Of a stretch of DNA of 64,000 bases, positions 42,080-51,973 are shown in pieces. A program made the translations under genes and the position numbers. Source of the stretch: Phytohabitans suffuscus (GTDB lineage Bacteria > Actinomycetota > Actinomycetes > Mycobacteriales > Micromonosporaceae); contig NZ_AP022871.1 of the NCBI RefSeq assembly GCF_011764565.1, forward strand, positions 9,982,320 to 10,046,319, read 5' to 3'. The notes under the pieces were generated by a model. The model did not search any database, was not told the origin of the DNA, and saw only the letters and a program-made list of their open reading frames with translations. Position 1 is the stretch's first letter. Each line of letters opens with the position of its first letter.

Positions 42080-43231
42080 GTGGAATCCACGCTCGGCGCG
42101 GCCGTGCCTGACGGCGGCGGGCTCCGGGAGCGGATCGTGGTGGTGTCCGCGGACATCGGGGCCGGGCACCAGGCCGTCGCCGTCGAGCTGGCCGACCGGC
42201 TGGCCGCCGACCGGATCGTGGTGGAGCACGTCAACTTCTTCACCGCGCTCCCCCGACCCCTGCACGTCATGTCCCGGGAGAGCTACCGGGCCATGCTGCG
42301 CTGGCTGCCCTGGGGCTACGACGCCCTGTTCACGATCGCCGACCGCTCCTCGCCGGCGGTCACCGCGCTCAGGACCTCGCTGCGGCTGACCGCGCGCCGG
42401 ATGCTGATGCGGCTACCACCCGGCACCCGCCTGGTCGTCACCACGTTCCCGCTGGCCAACCAGCTCTTCGGACCCCTGCGCGGCACGGGCCGGCTCACCA
42501 CACCGCTGATCAGCTACGTCACCGACTTCATGGTCCACTCCGGCTGGGTCTCGCCCGGCGTCGACACCTACTGCGTCATCCACGAGGCGGCCCGGCGGCA
42601 GGCCGTCGCCCGCGGGGCCGCCGACGTACGCGTGGTCAGCCCACTGGTCTCCGCACGGTTCACACCACTGCCCGGCGACGGCAAGCGCGCCGCCCGCGCC
42701 CGCTTCGGCCTACCCGAACAGGACCGGCTGGCACTGATCGTCGCCGGCGCCTGGGGCGTCGGCGACGTCACCCGCACCGCCGCGGAAGTGCTCGCCAGCG
42801 GCTGCGCCAGACCGGTCGTCGTCTGCGGCCACAACGACAGCCTCCGCCGCCGGCTACAGACCTTTCCCGGGTACGTCATGGGCTGGGTCGACGACATGCC
42901 CTCCCTCATGCGGGCGGTCGACGTCGTCGTCGAGAACGCCGGCGGGCTCACCTGCCAGCAGTCACTGGCCACCGGCCTGCCGACCGTCACCTACCGGCCG
43001 ATACCCGGACACGGCCGGGCCAACGCCGCGATGCTCGCCGACGCCGGCCTGACCACCTACGTCACCAACACCAGCGGCCTGCGCCCCGCACTCACCGCGC
43101 TGACCGCGTCCGCCCACCCCGCACCCGCCACCACCGCCGCCCAGACCGACACGGCCACCGCGACCGACATGGCCACCGTCGTCTCGCAGGCGATGCGGCA
43201 GACGGCCGGCCGCCGGCGGGACTACCGGTGA
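42080..43231 (+). CDS. MGDG-synthase-like glycosyltransferase (GT28 family)
   Basis: Glycosyltransferase of about 383 residues beginning VVVSADIGAGHQAVAVEL, the GxGH signature of the monogalactosyldiacylglycerol synthase N-terminal domain. The C-terminal half has the nucleotide-sugar block MGWVDDMPSLMRAVDVVVENAGGLTCQQSLATGLPTV. A Thr/Ala-rich tail follows. The start is uncertain: GTG 42080 has no clear ribosome site. Likely makes a glycolipid at the inner membrane; divergent from the deacetylase across a 179-bp gap. Confidence 0.85.
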   Translation: MESTLGAAVPDGGGLRERIVVVSADIGAGHQAVAVELADRLAADRIVVEHVNFFTALPRPLHVMSRESYRAMLRWLPWGYDALFTIADRSSPAVTALRTSLRLTARRMLMRLPPGTRLVVTTFPLANQLFGPLRGTGRLTTPLISYVTDFMVHSGWVSPGVDTYCVIHEAARRQAVARGAADVRVVSPLVSARFTPLPGDGKRAARARFGLPEQDRLALIVAGAWGVGDVTRTAAEVLASGCARPVVVCGHNDSLRRRLQTFPGYVMGWVDDMPSLMRAVDVVVENAGGLTCQQSLATGLPTVTYRPIPGHGRANAAMLADAGLTTYVTNTSGLRPALTALTASAHPAPATTAAQTDTATATDMATVVSQAMRQTAGRRRDYR

Positions 43232-43274
43232 CGCCGGCACCGCGCGGAGTGCCCGGCCGCCCGCCGACCGGGCC

Positions 43275-44129
43275 GTGATCCCCGCCGCGCTCGCCGCCGC
43301 CTTCTGCTTCGCGCTCTCCTCCGCGTTGCAGCAGCGGGCCGCCAAACAGCAGCCCCAACACGGCGCGCTCGACCCGCGCCTGCTGCTGCACCTGCTCCGG
43401 AGCCGGCTGTGGCTCTCCGGCTGGATCCCCGACTCGGCCGGTATCGCGTTCCAGGTCCTCGCGCTGCGGCTCGGCCCGATCTCGGTCGTCCAGCCGGTGA
43501 TGGCCACCGGCCTGTTCATGGCCGTCCTGATCGAGGCCGCCATGTCGCACCGCCGCATCGTGCGGCGGGACCTGGTCGCGATCGCCCTGGGGGTGGCCGG
43601 GATGACCGCGTTCCTGCTGCTCGCGGACGTCCGCCCCAGCGGTACCAGCCCGCCCGTCACCGCCTGGATCATCCCGGCGAGCGGCGCGACGCTGACCGTC
43701 GCGGCCTGCGTGCTGGCCGCGCACCGGCTGACCGGCCCCGCGCGGGGCGCCGCGCTCGGCATCGCCAGCGGGCTCGCCTACAGCGTCACCGCGGCGCTGA
43801 TCAAGGACATCACCGGCCAGCACCACAGCAGCCTGCTGGACGCCGCGCTCAGCTGGCAGGTCCTCGCGCTGGTGGTGGTCGGCGCCGTCGGGCTGCTGCT
43901 GAACCAGACCGCGTTCCAGAACGGCCGCCTCGCCGCGCCGCTGACCGCCCTCACCCTCACCGACCCCATCGCCAGCGTCGTCTTCGGCATCACCGTCTTC
44001 CGCGAGACCCTCACCTCCAACCCGCCGCGGGTCGTCGGGATCGTCCTGGCCGCTCTCGCCGTCGCCGCCGGGGTGTGGCTCACCGCCCGGACGTCCGCGA
44101 CCAGCCACGAACCGAGCCGCTCCCACTGA
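43275..44129 (+). CDS. DMT-superfamily (EamA/NIPA-like) membrane transporter
   Basis: About nine to ten hydrophobic helices in 284 residues with two related halves; GPISVVQPVMATGLFMAVLI and the second-half TALTLTDPIASVVFGITVFRETL are typical of drug/metabolite transporters and of NIPA-like proteins. GTG 43275, 43 bp after the glycosyltransferase gene, suggests one transcript. Substrate unknown. Confidence 0.83.
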   Translation: MIPAALAAAFCFALSSALQQRAAKQQPQHGALDPRLLLHLLRSRLWLSGWIPDSAGIAFQVLALRLGPISVVQPVMATGLFMAVLIEAAMSHRRIVRRDLVAIALGVAGMTAFLLLADVRPSGTSPPVTAWIIPASGATLTVAACVLAAHRLTGPARGAALGIASGLAYSVTAALIKDITGQHHSSLLDAALSWQVLALVVVGAVGLLLNQTAFQNGRLAAPLTALTLTDPIASVVFGITVFRETLTSNPPRVVGIVLAALAVAAGVWLTARTSATSHEPSRSH

Positions 44130-44157
44130 CACCGCGACCCGCCGGTAGGGTTCCCGC

Positions 44158-46827
44158 GTGCGGGGTCAGCTCGTCGGACGGGACGAGGAGGTGTCCCGGC
44201 TCGTGGCGTTGCTCGGCGACGCGGCGAGCCCGGCGCTGCTGCTGCGGGGTGAGACCGGCCTGGGCAAGACGGCGTTGCTGGACGAGCTGGCCGCGGCGGC
44301 GGACGGGTTCCGGGTCGTGCGCTGCGCGGGGGCCGAGGCGGAGCGTGACCTGGCCTTCGCCGGGCTGCACCAGCTGCTCTTCCCGCTGCTGCCCGGCGCG
44401 GCGGGCCTGGACCCCGGGCACCGGGCGGCGATCGAGGCGGCGTTCACCGGTACGGCCGGCGCCACCCCGCAGGTGATGGCGCTCGGCATCGCCGTGCTCG
44501 ACCTGCTGACCTTGGTCTCGGCGGGCGCTCCGCTGCTGCTGGTCGTCGACGACGGGCAGTGGCTGGACGTGCCCAGCGCGCAGGTTCTCGCGTTCACCGC
44601 GCGGCGGCTCGGCGGCACCGCGGTGCGGGTGGCGGTCGCGGTGCGCGCCGAGGTGCCGTCCGCGCTCGACGGGGCCGGGCTGCGGGAGCTGCTCCTGGAG
44701 CCGCTGGACGAGCCGAGCGCGGCCCGGTTGCTCGACCTGCAGCGGGCCGGGCTCAGCCCGTACCGCCGGAACCTGATCCTGCGGACCGCGGCCGGCAATC
44801 CGCTGGCGCTGATCGAGCTGCCGCGGGCGGAGGAGGTGCTGGACACCGGCGCGATCGCGCTGCCGCGGCGGCTGGAGCGGGTCTACGGCGCGCGGCTGCG
44901 CGGCCTGGCGGCGGGCGAGCGCGGCGAGCTGCTGCGGGCCGCGCTGGACGGCGCCGGTGCCGGTGTGGCGCGCAGGGCCGGCGCGGTCCGCTACCGGATG
45001 GGCGGTGTGGGCGGGGCGGTCGAGGCGGGCCTGCTGGCGCCGGACCCGGCCACCGGGGAGCCGGTCTTCCGGCATCCCCTCGTACGCTCGGCGGTCGTGC
45101 AGGCCGCGACGCCGAACGAGCGCCGGGCCGCCCACGCCGACCTGGCCATGCTGCACCGCGACAGCCCGGAACGGCGGGCCGTGCACCTGGCCGCCGCGAC
45201 CGTCGACCCGGACGACGGCGTCGCCGCGGCGCTCGAGGAGGCGGCGGTCTCGGCGACCAGGCGTGGCGGCGCCGCGACGGCGGTCACCTGGCTGACCCGG
45301 GCCGCGGAGCTGAGCCGCCGCTCCGCCGACCGGTCCCGGCGGCTGGCCGACGCCGCGTTCGTCGCCGGGCAGGCCGGGTTGCTCGACGTGGCGCAGGACC
45401 TCGCCGAGGACGCCGCGGCGGACGGCCCGGCGGCCGTGATCAACGCCGGGTTCGTGGCGCTGTACCGCGACGGCGAGGTCGCCGCGAACCACCGGCGGAT
45501 CTCGGCGCTGGTCGAGTCCGGGATCGACGACGACCAGCTGCGCGAACGCGCGCTGACCCTGCTGCTGGCGATCAGCCGGTTCGCCGCCGACCCGGTCCGG
45601 TGGGCGCGCACCGACGCCCTGTTCGACCGGTACGGCGACCGGGTGGGCCCGTCGACGGCGATCGCCCGGGACGCGTGGGGCGACCTGGTGGGCCGCGGCC
45701 ACGGGGTGCCGGAGCGGATCGCCGAGGTGCTCGCCGGGCCGGCCCCGGTCGCGCCGTGGGACGTGATGCGGCTGGCCGTCTCCGCCTTCTACCTGGGCGC
45801 GCTCGGCGACCATCGGGCGCTGCTGCGGCGCACCGTCGAGCGGGAGGCCGAGTCCGGCGCGGTCACCAGCGTGATGACGTTGCTTCAGATGGTCATGCAG
45901 GACCAGATCGGCACGGGCGCGTGGGCGGAGGCCGAGCAGACCGGGCGCCGCGGCCTGGACCTGACCGGCGAGCACGGGTACGCGCTGTTCGCCCACTCGT
46001 TCCGGGCGTTCCTCGGCCTGCTGGCGGCGTACCGCGGCGACCTGGACCGGGCCCGTGAGCTGCAGGCGGCCGTGGACGCCTGGGGGCGGCCGCGGAGCGT
46101 GGGGTTCCTGACCGAGTACGCGGAGGCGATCGGCGCCGCCGCCGCGCTCAGCGAGGGCGACTACGAGACCGCGTACGCGTACGCCGCCGGCATCACCGCG
46201 CCGGGCGGCTTCGCCCGCTACTCGCAGCAGGCCGTCCGAACCCTGCTCGACCTGGTCGAGGCGGCCGTCCACACAGGACGGCACGAGGCCGCCCGGGCGC
46301 ACGCCGAGGCCGCCCGTGACGCGGGCCTGCCGGCGCTCTCCCCGCGCCTGGCGCTGCTGACCGCCGGGGCCCTCGCCATCACCGCGGGGCAGGACGAGGC
46401 CGGCGCGCTGTACGCCGCCGCGGTCGCGCACCCCGCGGGCGCGGCGTTCCCGTTCGAGCTGGCCCGCATCCGGCTGGCGTACGGCGCGTGGCTGCGGCGC
46501 GCCCGCGAGCTGACCCTGGCCCGCCAGGCGCTGACCGAGGCGGCCGGGGCGTTCGACCGGCTCGGCGCCGCGACCTGGGCCGAGCGGGCCCGCACCGAGC
46601 TGCGCGCCGCCGGCAGGCCGACCCGTGCCGACCGCGACGCGGTCGCCGCGCTCACCGCGCAGGAACGGCAGATCGCCGAGCTGGCCGCCACCGGGCTGAG
46701 CAACCGGGAGATCGGCGCCCGGCTGTTCCTGTCCCCGCGCACGGTCGGCGCGCACCTGTACAAGGTCTTCCCGAAGCTCGGCATCACGTCGCGGGCCTCG
46801 CTGCGCGACGCGCTCGGGACCGACTGA
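44158..46827 (+). CDS. LAL-type LuxR-family regulator
   Basis: Intact 889-residue regulator. N-terminal GRDEEVSRL and Walker A LRGETGLGKTALL near residue 30, Walker B LLVVDDGQWLD, a long TPR-like middle, and a C-terminal LuxR HTH (LTAQERQIAELAATGLSNREIGARLFLSPRTVGAHLYKVFPKLG). GTG 44158 lies 6 nt after TAGGGT, a leaderless-type -10. Target genes are not evident; the next gene encodes an alpha/beta hydrolase. Confidence 0.93.
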   Translation: MRGQLVGRDEEVSRLVALLGDAASPALLLRGETGLGKTALLDELAAAADGFRVVRCAGAEAERDLAFAGLHQLLFPLLPGAAGLDPGHRAAIEAAFTGTAGATPQVMALGIAVLDLLTLVSAGAPLLLVVDDGQWLDVPSAQVLAFTARRLGGTAVRVAVAVRAEVPSALDGAGLRELLLEPLDEPSAARLLDLQRAGLSPYRRNLILRTAAGNPLALIELPRAEEVLDTGAIALPRRLERVYGARLRGLAAGERGELLRAALDGAGAGVARRAGAVRYRMGGVGGAVEAGLLAPDPATGEPVFRHPLVRSAVVQAATPNERRAAHADLAMLHRDSPERRAVHLAAATVDPDDGVAAALEEAAVSATRRGGAATAVTWLTRAAELSRRSADRSRRLADAAFVAGQAGLLDVAQDLAEDAAADGPAAVINAGFVALYRDGEVAANHRRISALVESGIDDDQLRERALTLLLAISRFAADPVRWARTDALFDRYGDRVGPSTAIARDAWGDLVGRGHGVPERIAEVLAGPAPVAPWDVMRLAVSAFYLGALGDHRALLRRTVEREAESGAVTSVMTLLQMVMQDQIGTGAWAEAEQTGRRGLDLTGEHGYALFAHSFRAFLGLLAAYRGDLDRARELQAAVDAWGRPRSVGFLTEYAEAIGAAAALSEGDYETAYAYAAGITAPGGFARYSQQAVRTLLDLVEAAVHTGRHEAARAHAEAARDAGLPALSPRLALLTAGALAITAGQDEAGALYAAAVAHPAGAAFPFELARIRLAYGAWLRRARELTLARQALTEAAGAFDRLGAATWAERARTELRAAGRPTRADRDAVAALTAQERQIAELAATGLSNREIGARLFLSPRTVGAHLYKVFPKLGITSRASLRDALGTD

Positions 46828-46908
46828 CACGACGTAGGTCATCTGACGGATCAGCGGGCACCGACTGTCCGGCGATGCTCCGAGCGTCGCCGTCGCGAGG
46901 GAGCCCCC

Positions 46909-47718
46909 ATGAGCACAGCCATACCCGTCGTCTTCATCCACGGCCTCTGGCTGCACGCCAGCTCGTGGCAGGCGTGGGCCGACCGCTTCGCCGCCCGCGG
47001 CTACGCGCCGAGCACGCCGGGCTGGCCGGGCGAACCCGGCACCGTCGCGGCGGCCCGGCGCGCGCCGGAGGCCGTCGCCGGCCTGGGCATCGACGACGTC
47101 GCCGGGCACTACGCCGACCTCATCCGGGGCCGGCCGGACCCGCCGGTGCTCATCGGCCACTCGTTCGGCGGGCTGATCGCGCAGAAGCTGCTCGGGCTCG
47201 GCATCGGCCGCGCCGCGGTGGCCATCGACCCGGCCCGGATCAGGGGCGTCCGGGCGCTGCCGTTCGCCCAGCTGCGCGCGGCGTTCCCGGTGCTCGGCAA
47301 CCCGGCCAACCGGCGCCGGTCGGTGTCGCTGACCGCCGCCCAGTTCCGGTACGGCTTCGGCAACGCGATCAGCCGGATCGAGTCGGACGAGCTGTTCGGC
47401 CGGTGGACCGTCCCGTCGCCGGGGCGCCCGCTCTTCGAGGCCGCGTTCGCGAACCTGCGCCGCTCGTCACCGGCCGCGGTCGACACCCGCAACGCCGGCC
47501 GGGGCCCGCTGCTGTTCATCTCCGGCCAGGAGGACCGCACGGTCCCCGACGCGCTGACCCGGGCGGCGTACAAGCTCTACGGCGACTCGCCGGCGGTCAC
47601 CGACCTCAAGCAGTTCCCCGGACGCGGGCACTCGCTCACTATCGACAGTGGGTGGCGGCGGATCGCGGACTACGCCCTGGAGTGGCTCGACCGGCAGCCG
47701 ATCGCGGCCGGCCGGTGA
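46909..47718 (+). CDS. Alpha/beta hydrolase
   Basis: 269-residue hydrolase with oxyanion block VVFIHGLWLHASSW, nucleophile elbow GHSFGG (Ser about 86), acid residue in FISGQEDRTVPDAL and catalytic His in FPGRGHSLT. No signal peptide, so cytoplasmic. GAGGGAG-type ribosome site ahead of the ATG. Substrate unknown; close to the non-heme haloperoxidase/esterase-like branch by overall look. Confidence 0.87.
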   Translation: MSTAIPVVFIHGLWLHASSWQAWADRFAARGYAPSTPGWPGEPGTVAAARRAPEAVAGLGIDDVAGHYADLIRGRPDPPVLIGHSFGGLIAQKLLGLGIGRAAVAIDPARIRGVRALPFAQLRAAFPVLGNPANRRRSVSLTAAQFRYGFGNAISRIESDELFGRWTVPSPGRPLFEAAFANLRRSSPAAVDTRNAGRGPLLFISGQEDRTVPDALTRAAYKLYGDSPAVTDLKQFPGRGHSLTIDSGWRRIADYALEWLDRQPIAAGR

Positions 47719-47736
47719 GCGGGAGTAGGAGTGGGC

Positions 47737-50700
47737 ATGGCTTCCTCTGAGGGGCACCTGCGGCTGCAGGTCCTCGGTCCGTTGCGGGTCTGGCGGGACG
47801 GCGTCGAGCTGGACGTCGGGCCCCGGCAGCAGGCGTACCTGCTCGCGGTGCTGCTCGTACGCGCGGGCACGCCGGTCAGCACCAGCGAGCTGATCGACCT
47901 GATCTGGGACGACGATGTCCCGGCCTCGGCCGTCAACATGCTCCAGAAGTACGTCGGCGCGCTGCGGCGGCTGCTGGAGCCCGCGCTGCCCGTCCGCGGG
48001 ACCGGCTCGTACCTGCTGCGGCACGCCAACGGCTACCTGTTCGCCGCCGGCCCCGGCACGGTCGACGTCGTCACGTTCCGGGAGCTGGTCGAGGCGGCCA
48101 AGGCCGGCCTGGCGCGGCGGCGGCCCGACGAGGCGCTCGACTGGTACGTGCGGGCGCTCGGACTCTGGCACGGCTCCGCCGGCGACGGGCTGGCCCAGGG
48201 GTCGACCGCGATGTCGATCTTCGTGGCCCTGGACGGCGAGTTCTTCGCCGCCTGCGTGGCGGCGGCCGAGCTGGCGGTGTCGCGGGGGCAGCCCGAGCGC
48301 GTGCTCCAGCCCCTGCACCTGGCCGCCCGGATGGCGCCGCTGCACGAGCCGGTGCAGGCCGGTCTCGTCACCGCCCTGGCCGCCGCAGGCCAGCAGGCGG
48401 AGGCGCTGTCGGTGTTCCGGCGGGTCGGCGCCCGCCTCGCCGACGAGCTGGGCATCGATCCCGGGCCGGCGCTGGTGGCCGCGTACCGTCGGGTGCTCGG
48501 ACCGGCGCCGGGCGAGGTGCCGCCCGCCGGGCCGCCGCCGGCCGCCGAGGTGTGGCCGCCGGCCGCCGAACGCCTGGTCGGCCGGGCCGAGGAGCTGGCC
48601 GTGCTGCGGCAGGCGGTGGCGTCCGCGCTCGCCGGCGGCACCGGGCTGGTGGTCGTCGAGGGCGAGCCCGGGGCCGGCAAGTCCCGCCTGCTGGAGGAGG
48701 CCGGCGCCGAGGCCGCCCGGCGTGGCGCGCTCGTCGTCTGGGGCCGCTGCCTGGAGGGCGGCGGCACACCCTCGATGTGGCCGTGGGTGCAGGTGGTCGG
48801 CGCGCTCCTCGACGCCCTGCCCGCCGCGGCGCGCGAGCAGTGGCACACCGGCGAGCTCGGCCGCCTCGTGGGACCGCACGACGGGGTCCCCGCGACGCCG
48901 GTGCTGCCGGACAGCGGCGCGCGGTTCCGCCTGTTCGAGCAGGCCGTCGCGCTCGCCGGCCAGGTGTCGACGCGGCGGCCGGTGGTGCTGGTCGTCGACG
49001 ACCTCCAGTGGGCCGACGCCGCGTCGCTGGACCTGTTCCGCCACCTGGCGGCCCGGCTTCCCGGCGGTACCGCGGTCATCGGCGCGCTCCGCGACCGCGC
49101 GCCGGCGCCCGACCCGGAGCTGGCCCGGATGCTCGCCGCCGCGAGCCGGCTGCCCCGGCACCGCCGGATCCGGCTCGGTCCGCTCGGCCCGGTCGAGGTG
49201 GCCGAGCTGGTCCGCCGCGAGACCGGCCAGGACCCGGGACCCGGCGCCGTGCGCAGCATCCACGCCCGTACCGCCGGCAACGCCTTCTTCGTCCGCGAGC
49301 TGTCCCGGCTGCTCGCCGACGGCGGTGTGCTCACCGGGGACAGCGCGGCACGGGCCGGGGTGCCGTCCAGCGTGCGCGACGTGGTCCGCGACCGGATGGC
49401 CGGGCTCGACGACGGCACGAGATGCCTGTTGCAGGTCGCCGCGCTGATCGGCCGGGACGTCGACCTCGCGCTGCTCGCGCGCGCCGCCGGCCTCGACCCG
49501 CAGGCGTGCCTGGACCGCCTTGAGCCGTTGGACGGGCTCGGCCTGCTCGAACCCTCGCCCGGCGACCCGTACTCGTTCCGCTTCGCGCACGACCTGGTCC
49601 GCGAGTCGGTCGCCGGCACCACACCGCCGCCGCGCGCGGCCCGGCTGCATCTGCGGGTCGCGGACGCGCTGGAGCGTACGGCCGCCGGCGACGAACCGGT
49701 GGCCGAGCGCCTCGCCCATCACCTGTGGGCCGCCGGGCCGCTGGTCGACCCGGCCCGGACCGCCGCCGCGCTGGTGCGGGCGGGTCGCTGCGCGGCGGGG
49801 AAGTCAGCGCTCGACGCGGCCGCGCGACGGCTGCAGTCGGCCGCGCAGGTGGCGCGTACGGCGGGGCTGGCGGAGCTGGAGCTGTCCGCCCTGGCGCTGT
49901 TCGCGGCGGTGGACGGGATGCGGGCGGGGTACGTCGGCTCGACGCTCGAACTGCTGGAGCGGGCCGAGCAGCTGGCCCGCCACCTCGGCCGGGAGCGGGA
50001 GGCGGCCGACTTCCTCTTCTCCCGCTGGGCCGCGTACTCCCAGGGCATCCAGCTCGACCGCGCGGGCCGGCTGGCGCAGTGGCTGCTGCAGCAGGGCGAG
50101 GCGTCGGCCGACCCGCTCGTGCGCGCGTACGGCCGGCACGCCTGGGGCATCCACCAGTGGGACGTCGGCAACATCGGCGAGGCGTACCGGTACCTGAGCC
50201 AGACCAACTCCACCGTGCTCGACGACCTGGCCCACGGCGGGGAGGACCCGCTCCGGCGTGACCTGCGGCTGCTCTGGCCCGTGATGCTCGCGCTGGTGAC
50301 CGCGCTGCACGGTCAGGTCGGCGCGGCGCGGGCGCTGCTCGACACGATGGAGGCCGCCGCGGACGACGACCCGTACGTGATCACCGTGTGGGCCGCCTTC
50401 GCCGTCACGATCGCCGCGCTGGCCGGCGACCCGGCCTGGGCCACGCGCGCCGCGGAGCGGGGCATCGCCCTGGACCCCGAGCACTCCTTCGTCTTCCTCG
50501 GCAGCTACCAGCGGCTGGCCCGGTGCTGGGCGCGGGCCGTGGCCGGCGACGACCCGGCCGGCGCCGCGATGGAGGCGCAGGGAATCATCGCCGCGACGCT
50601 GGCCGACCCGCCGCGCTCGGGGGTGGCCACCTGGTACGGGCTGCTCGGCGAGATGTGGCTGGTGGCCGGAAAGCTGGACGAGGCCGCGGCGGCGCTCGAC

Positions 50701-50910
50701 CGGGCCGACTCCTTCCTGGACAGCTGCGGCCAGCGCTACCCCGAAGGGCTGCTGCTCCTGCTACGGGCCCGGCTGGCGGAGGCCCGCGGCGAGCCGGTCG
50801 CCGCCGTCCGGGCCGCCGCCGAGCGGGCCTGGGCGCTGTCCACCGAGCGCGAGGCCCACCTGTTCGCCCGCCGCGCCGAGGAGCTGCTGGCCGGGACCGC
50901 CGGTACCTGA
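47737..50910 (+). CDS. BTAD-domain AAA ATPase transcriptional regulator
   Basis: Large SARP-like regulator of 1057 residues: winged-helix start LRLQVLGPLRVWRDGVELDVG, BTAD to about residue 250, linker, AAA ATPase with Walker A VVVEGEPGAGKSRLL and Walker B LVVDDLQWADAASL, then a TPR-like C-terminal half with no LuxR HTH. ATG 47737 is chosen because AGGAG lies about 6 nt ahead; GTG 47731 would sit on it. Only 18 bp after the hydrolase gene, so probably co-transcribed. Confidence 0.9.
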   Translation: MASSEGHLRLQVLGPLRVWRDGVELDVGPRQQAYLLAVLLVRAGTPVSTSELIDLIWDDDVPASAVNMLQKYVGALRRLLEPALPVRGTGSYLLRHANGYLFAAGPGTVDVVTFRELVEAAKAGLARRRPDEALDWYVRALGLWHGSAGDGLAQGSTAMSIFVALDGEFFAACVAAAELAVSRGQPERVLQPLHLAARMAPLHEPVQAGLVTALAAAGQQAEALSVFRRVGARLADELGIDPGPALVAAYRRVLGPAPGEVPPAGPPPAAEVWPPAAERLVGRAEELAVLRQAVASALAGGTGLVVVEGEPGAGKSRLLEEAGAEAARRGALVVWGRCLEGGGTPSMWPWVQVVGALLDALPAAAREQWHTGELGRLVGPHDGVPATPVLPDSGARFRLFEQAVALAGQVSTRRPVVLVVDDLQWADAASLDLFRHLAARLPGGTAVIGALRDRAPAPDPELARMLAAASRLPRHRRIRLGPLGPVEVAELVRRETGQDPGPGAVRSIHARTAGNAFFVRELSRLLADGGVLTGDSAARAGVPSSVRDVVRDRMAGLDDGTRCLLQVAALIGRDVDLALLARAAGLDPQACLDRLEPLDGLGLLEPSPGDPYSFRFAHDLVRESVAGTTPPPRAARLHLRVADALERTAAGDEPVAERLAHHLWAAGPLVDPARTAAALVRAGRCAAGKSALDAAARRLQSAAQVARTAGLAELELSALALFAAVDGMRAGYVGSTLELLERAEQLARHLGREREAADFLFSRWAAYSQGIQLDRAGRLAQWLLQQGEASADPLVRAYGRHAWGIHQWDVGNIGEAYRYLSQTNSTVLDDLAHGGEDPLRRDLRLLWPVMLALVTALHGQVGAARALLDTMEAAADDDPYVITVWAAFAVTIAALAGDPAWATRAAERGIALDPEHSFVFLGSYQRLARCWARAVAGDDPAGAAMEAQGIIAATLADPPRSGVATWYGLLGEMWLVAGKLDEAAAALDRADSFLDSCGQRYPEGLLLLLRARLAEARGEPVAAVRAAAERAWALSTEREAHLFARRAEELLAGTAGT

Positions 50911-50986
50911 CGGCGGCGGGTAGGGGCGGCGCCGGGTAGGGGCGGCGGCGGTAGTACACCGGCACGGGTGGGAGGTCGGGTCGGGG

Positions 50987-51061
50987 CACTTGACGGGGAC
51001 GGAACCGTTAGTGGATCCGGCCGCCGGCGCGCGTCCCGCTTCGTTCAGTGCCCGTCAAGTG
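50987..51061. repeat. Inverted repeat upstream of the Tat hydrolase gene
   Basis: CACTTGACGGG at 50987-50997 is repeated in inverse orientation at 51051-51061, an 11/11 match separated by 53 nt. The downstream arm lies 63 bp before the start codon. It may be an operator. Confidence 0.55.
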
Positions 51062-51124
51062 GCCGGCCCTACGCTGACCCGCGATCACGACTGAGAACGG
51101 TTGACATCGAAGGGTCCTACGTTG

Positions 51125-51922
51125 ATGACGACTACTCGCCGCACCCTGCTGGCCGGGACCGCCGCGGCCGCGACCGGAGCCGCGGTCGGGATGCCCGCCG
51201 CGCAGGCGCATCCACGGCACGGTGGCAGCAAGCCCAAGCCGACCGTGGTGCTCGTGCACGGCGCGTTCGCCGACGCCTCCGGCTGGAACGGCGTCGCCGC
51301 CCGGCTCATCCGCGCGGGCTACCCGGTCATCGCCCCGCCGAACCCGCTGCGCGGCGTGGCCTCCGACTCCGCCTACCTGGCCAGCGTCCTGGCCACCCTC
51401 GGCGGCCCGCTCGTGCTGGCCGCGCACTCCTACGGCGGGATCGCCGTCACGAACGCCGCGACCGGCAACGCGAACGTCAGGGCGCTGGTCTACGTGGCCG
51501 CGTTCGCGCCGGACCAGGGTGAGACGCTGCTGGGCCTGCAGACGAAGTACCCGGGAAGCCGGCTCGACGAGTCGGCGCTGGACTTCCGTCCCTACGCCGG
51601 GGGCGTCGACGGATACATCAAGAAGGACGTCTTCCGCGGTGTCTTCGCCGGCGACGTGCCGAGGGGGACCACCGACCTGATGTGGGCCGGCCAGCGCCCC
51701 AGTGACCTGCGCACCCTGCAGGAGCCGTCCGGCGCGCCGGCCTGGCGGACCATCCCGTCCTGGTACCTGGTCGCCCGCGACGACAACGTGCTGCCCGCGG
51801 CGGCGCAGCGGTTCATGGCGCGGCGGGCCGGCGCCCGCACCGTCGAGGTCGGCGCCTCGCACGTCGCGATGATCTCGCAGCCCGCCGTGACCGCCGACCT
51901 CGTCGAGCGCGCCGCGCGCTGA
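51125..51922 (+). CDS. Tat-exported alpha/beta hydrolase
   Basis: Secreted hydrolase of 265 residues. It starts MTTTRRTLLAGTAAAATG, a twin-arginine signal peptide ending near AQA (about residue 27). The mature part has VVLVHGAFADASGW, nucleophile AHSYGG, acid residue in VARDDNVLP and His in VGASHVAM. ATG 51125 places the Arg pair correctly; an earlier start at 51101 would extend the signal. The sequence is like exported esterase/haloperoxidase-fold proteins common in Streptomyces. Substrate unknown. Confidence 0.88.
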   Translation: MTTTRRTLLAGTAAAATGAAVGMPAAQAHPRHGGSKPKPTVVLVHGAFADASGWNGVAARLIRAGYPVIAPPNPLRGVASDSAYLASVLATLGGPLVLAAHSYGGIAVTNAATGNANVRALVYVAAFAPDQGETLLGLQTKYPGSRLDESALDFRPYAGGVDGYIKKDVFRGVFAGDVPRGTTDLMWAGQRPSDLRTLQEPSGAPAWRTIPSWYLVARDDNVLPAAAQRFMARRAGARTVEVGASHVAMISQPAVTADLVERAAR

Positions 51923-51973
51923 CGAGCCGCACGCCGGCGGGTCCAGGCTGACGAGTCACAGAGGGGGCAAGTG

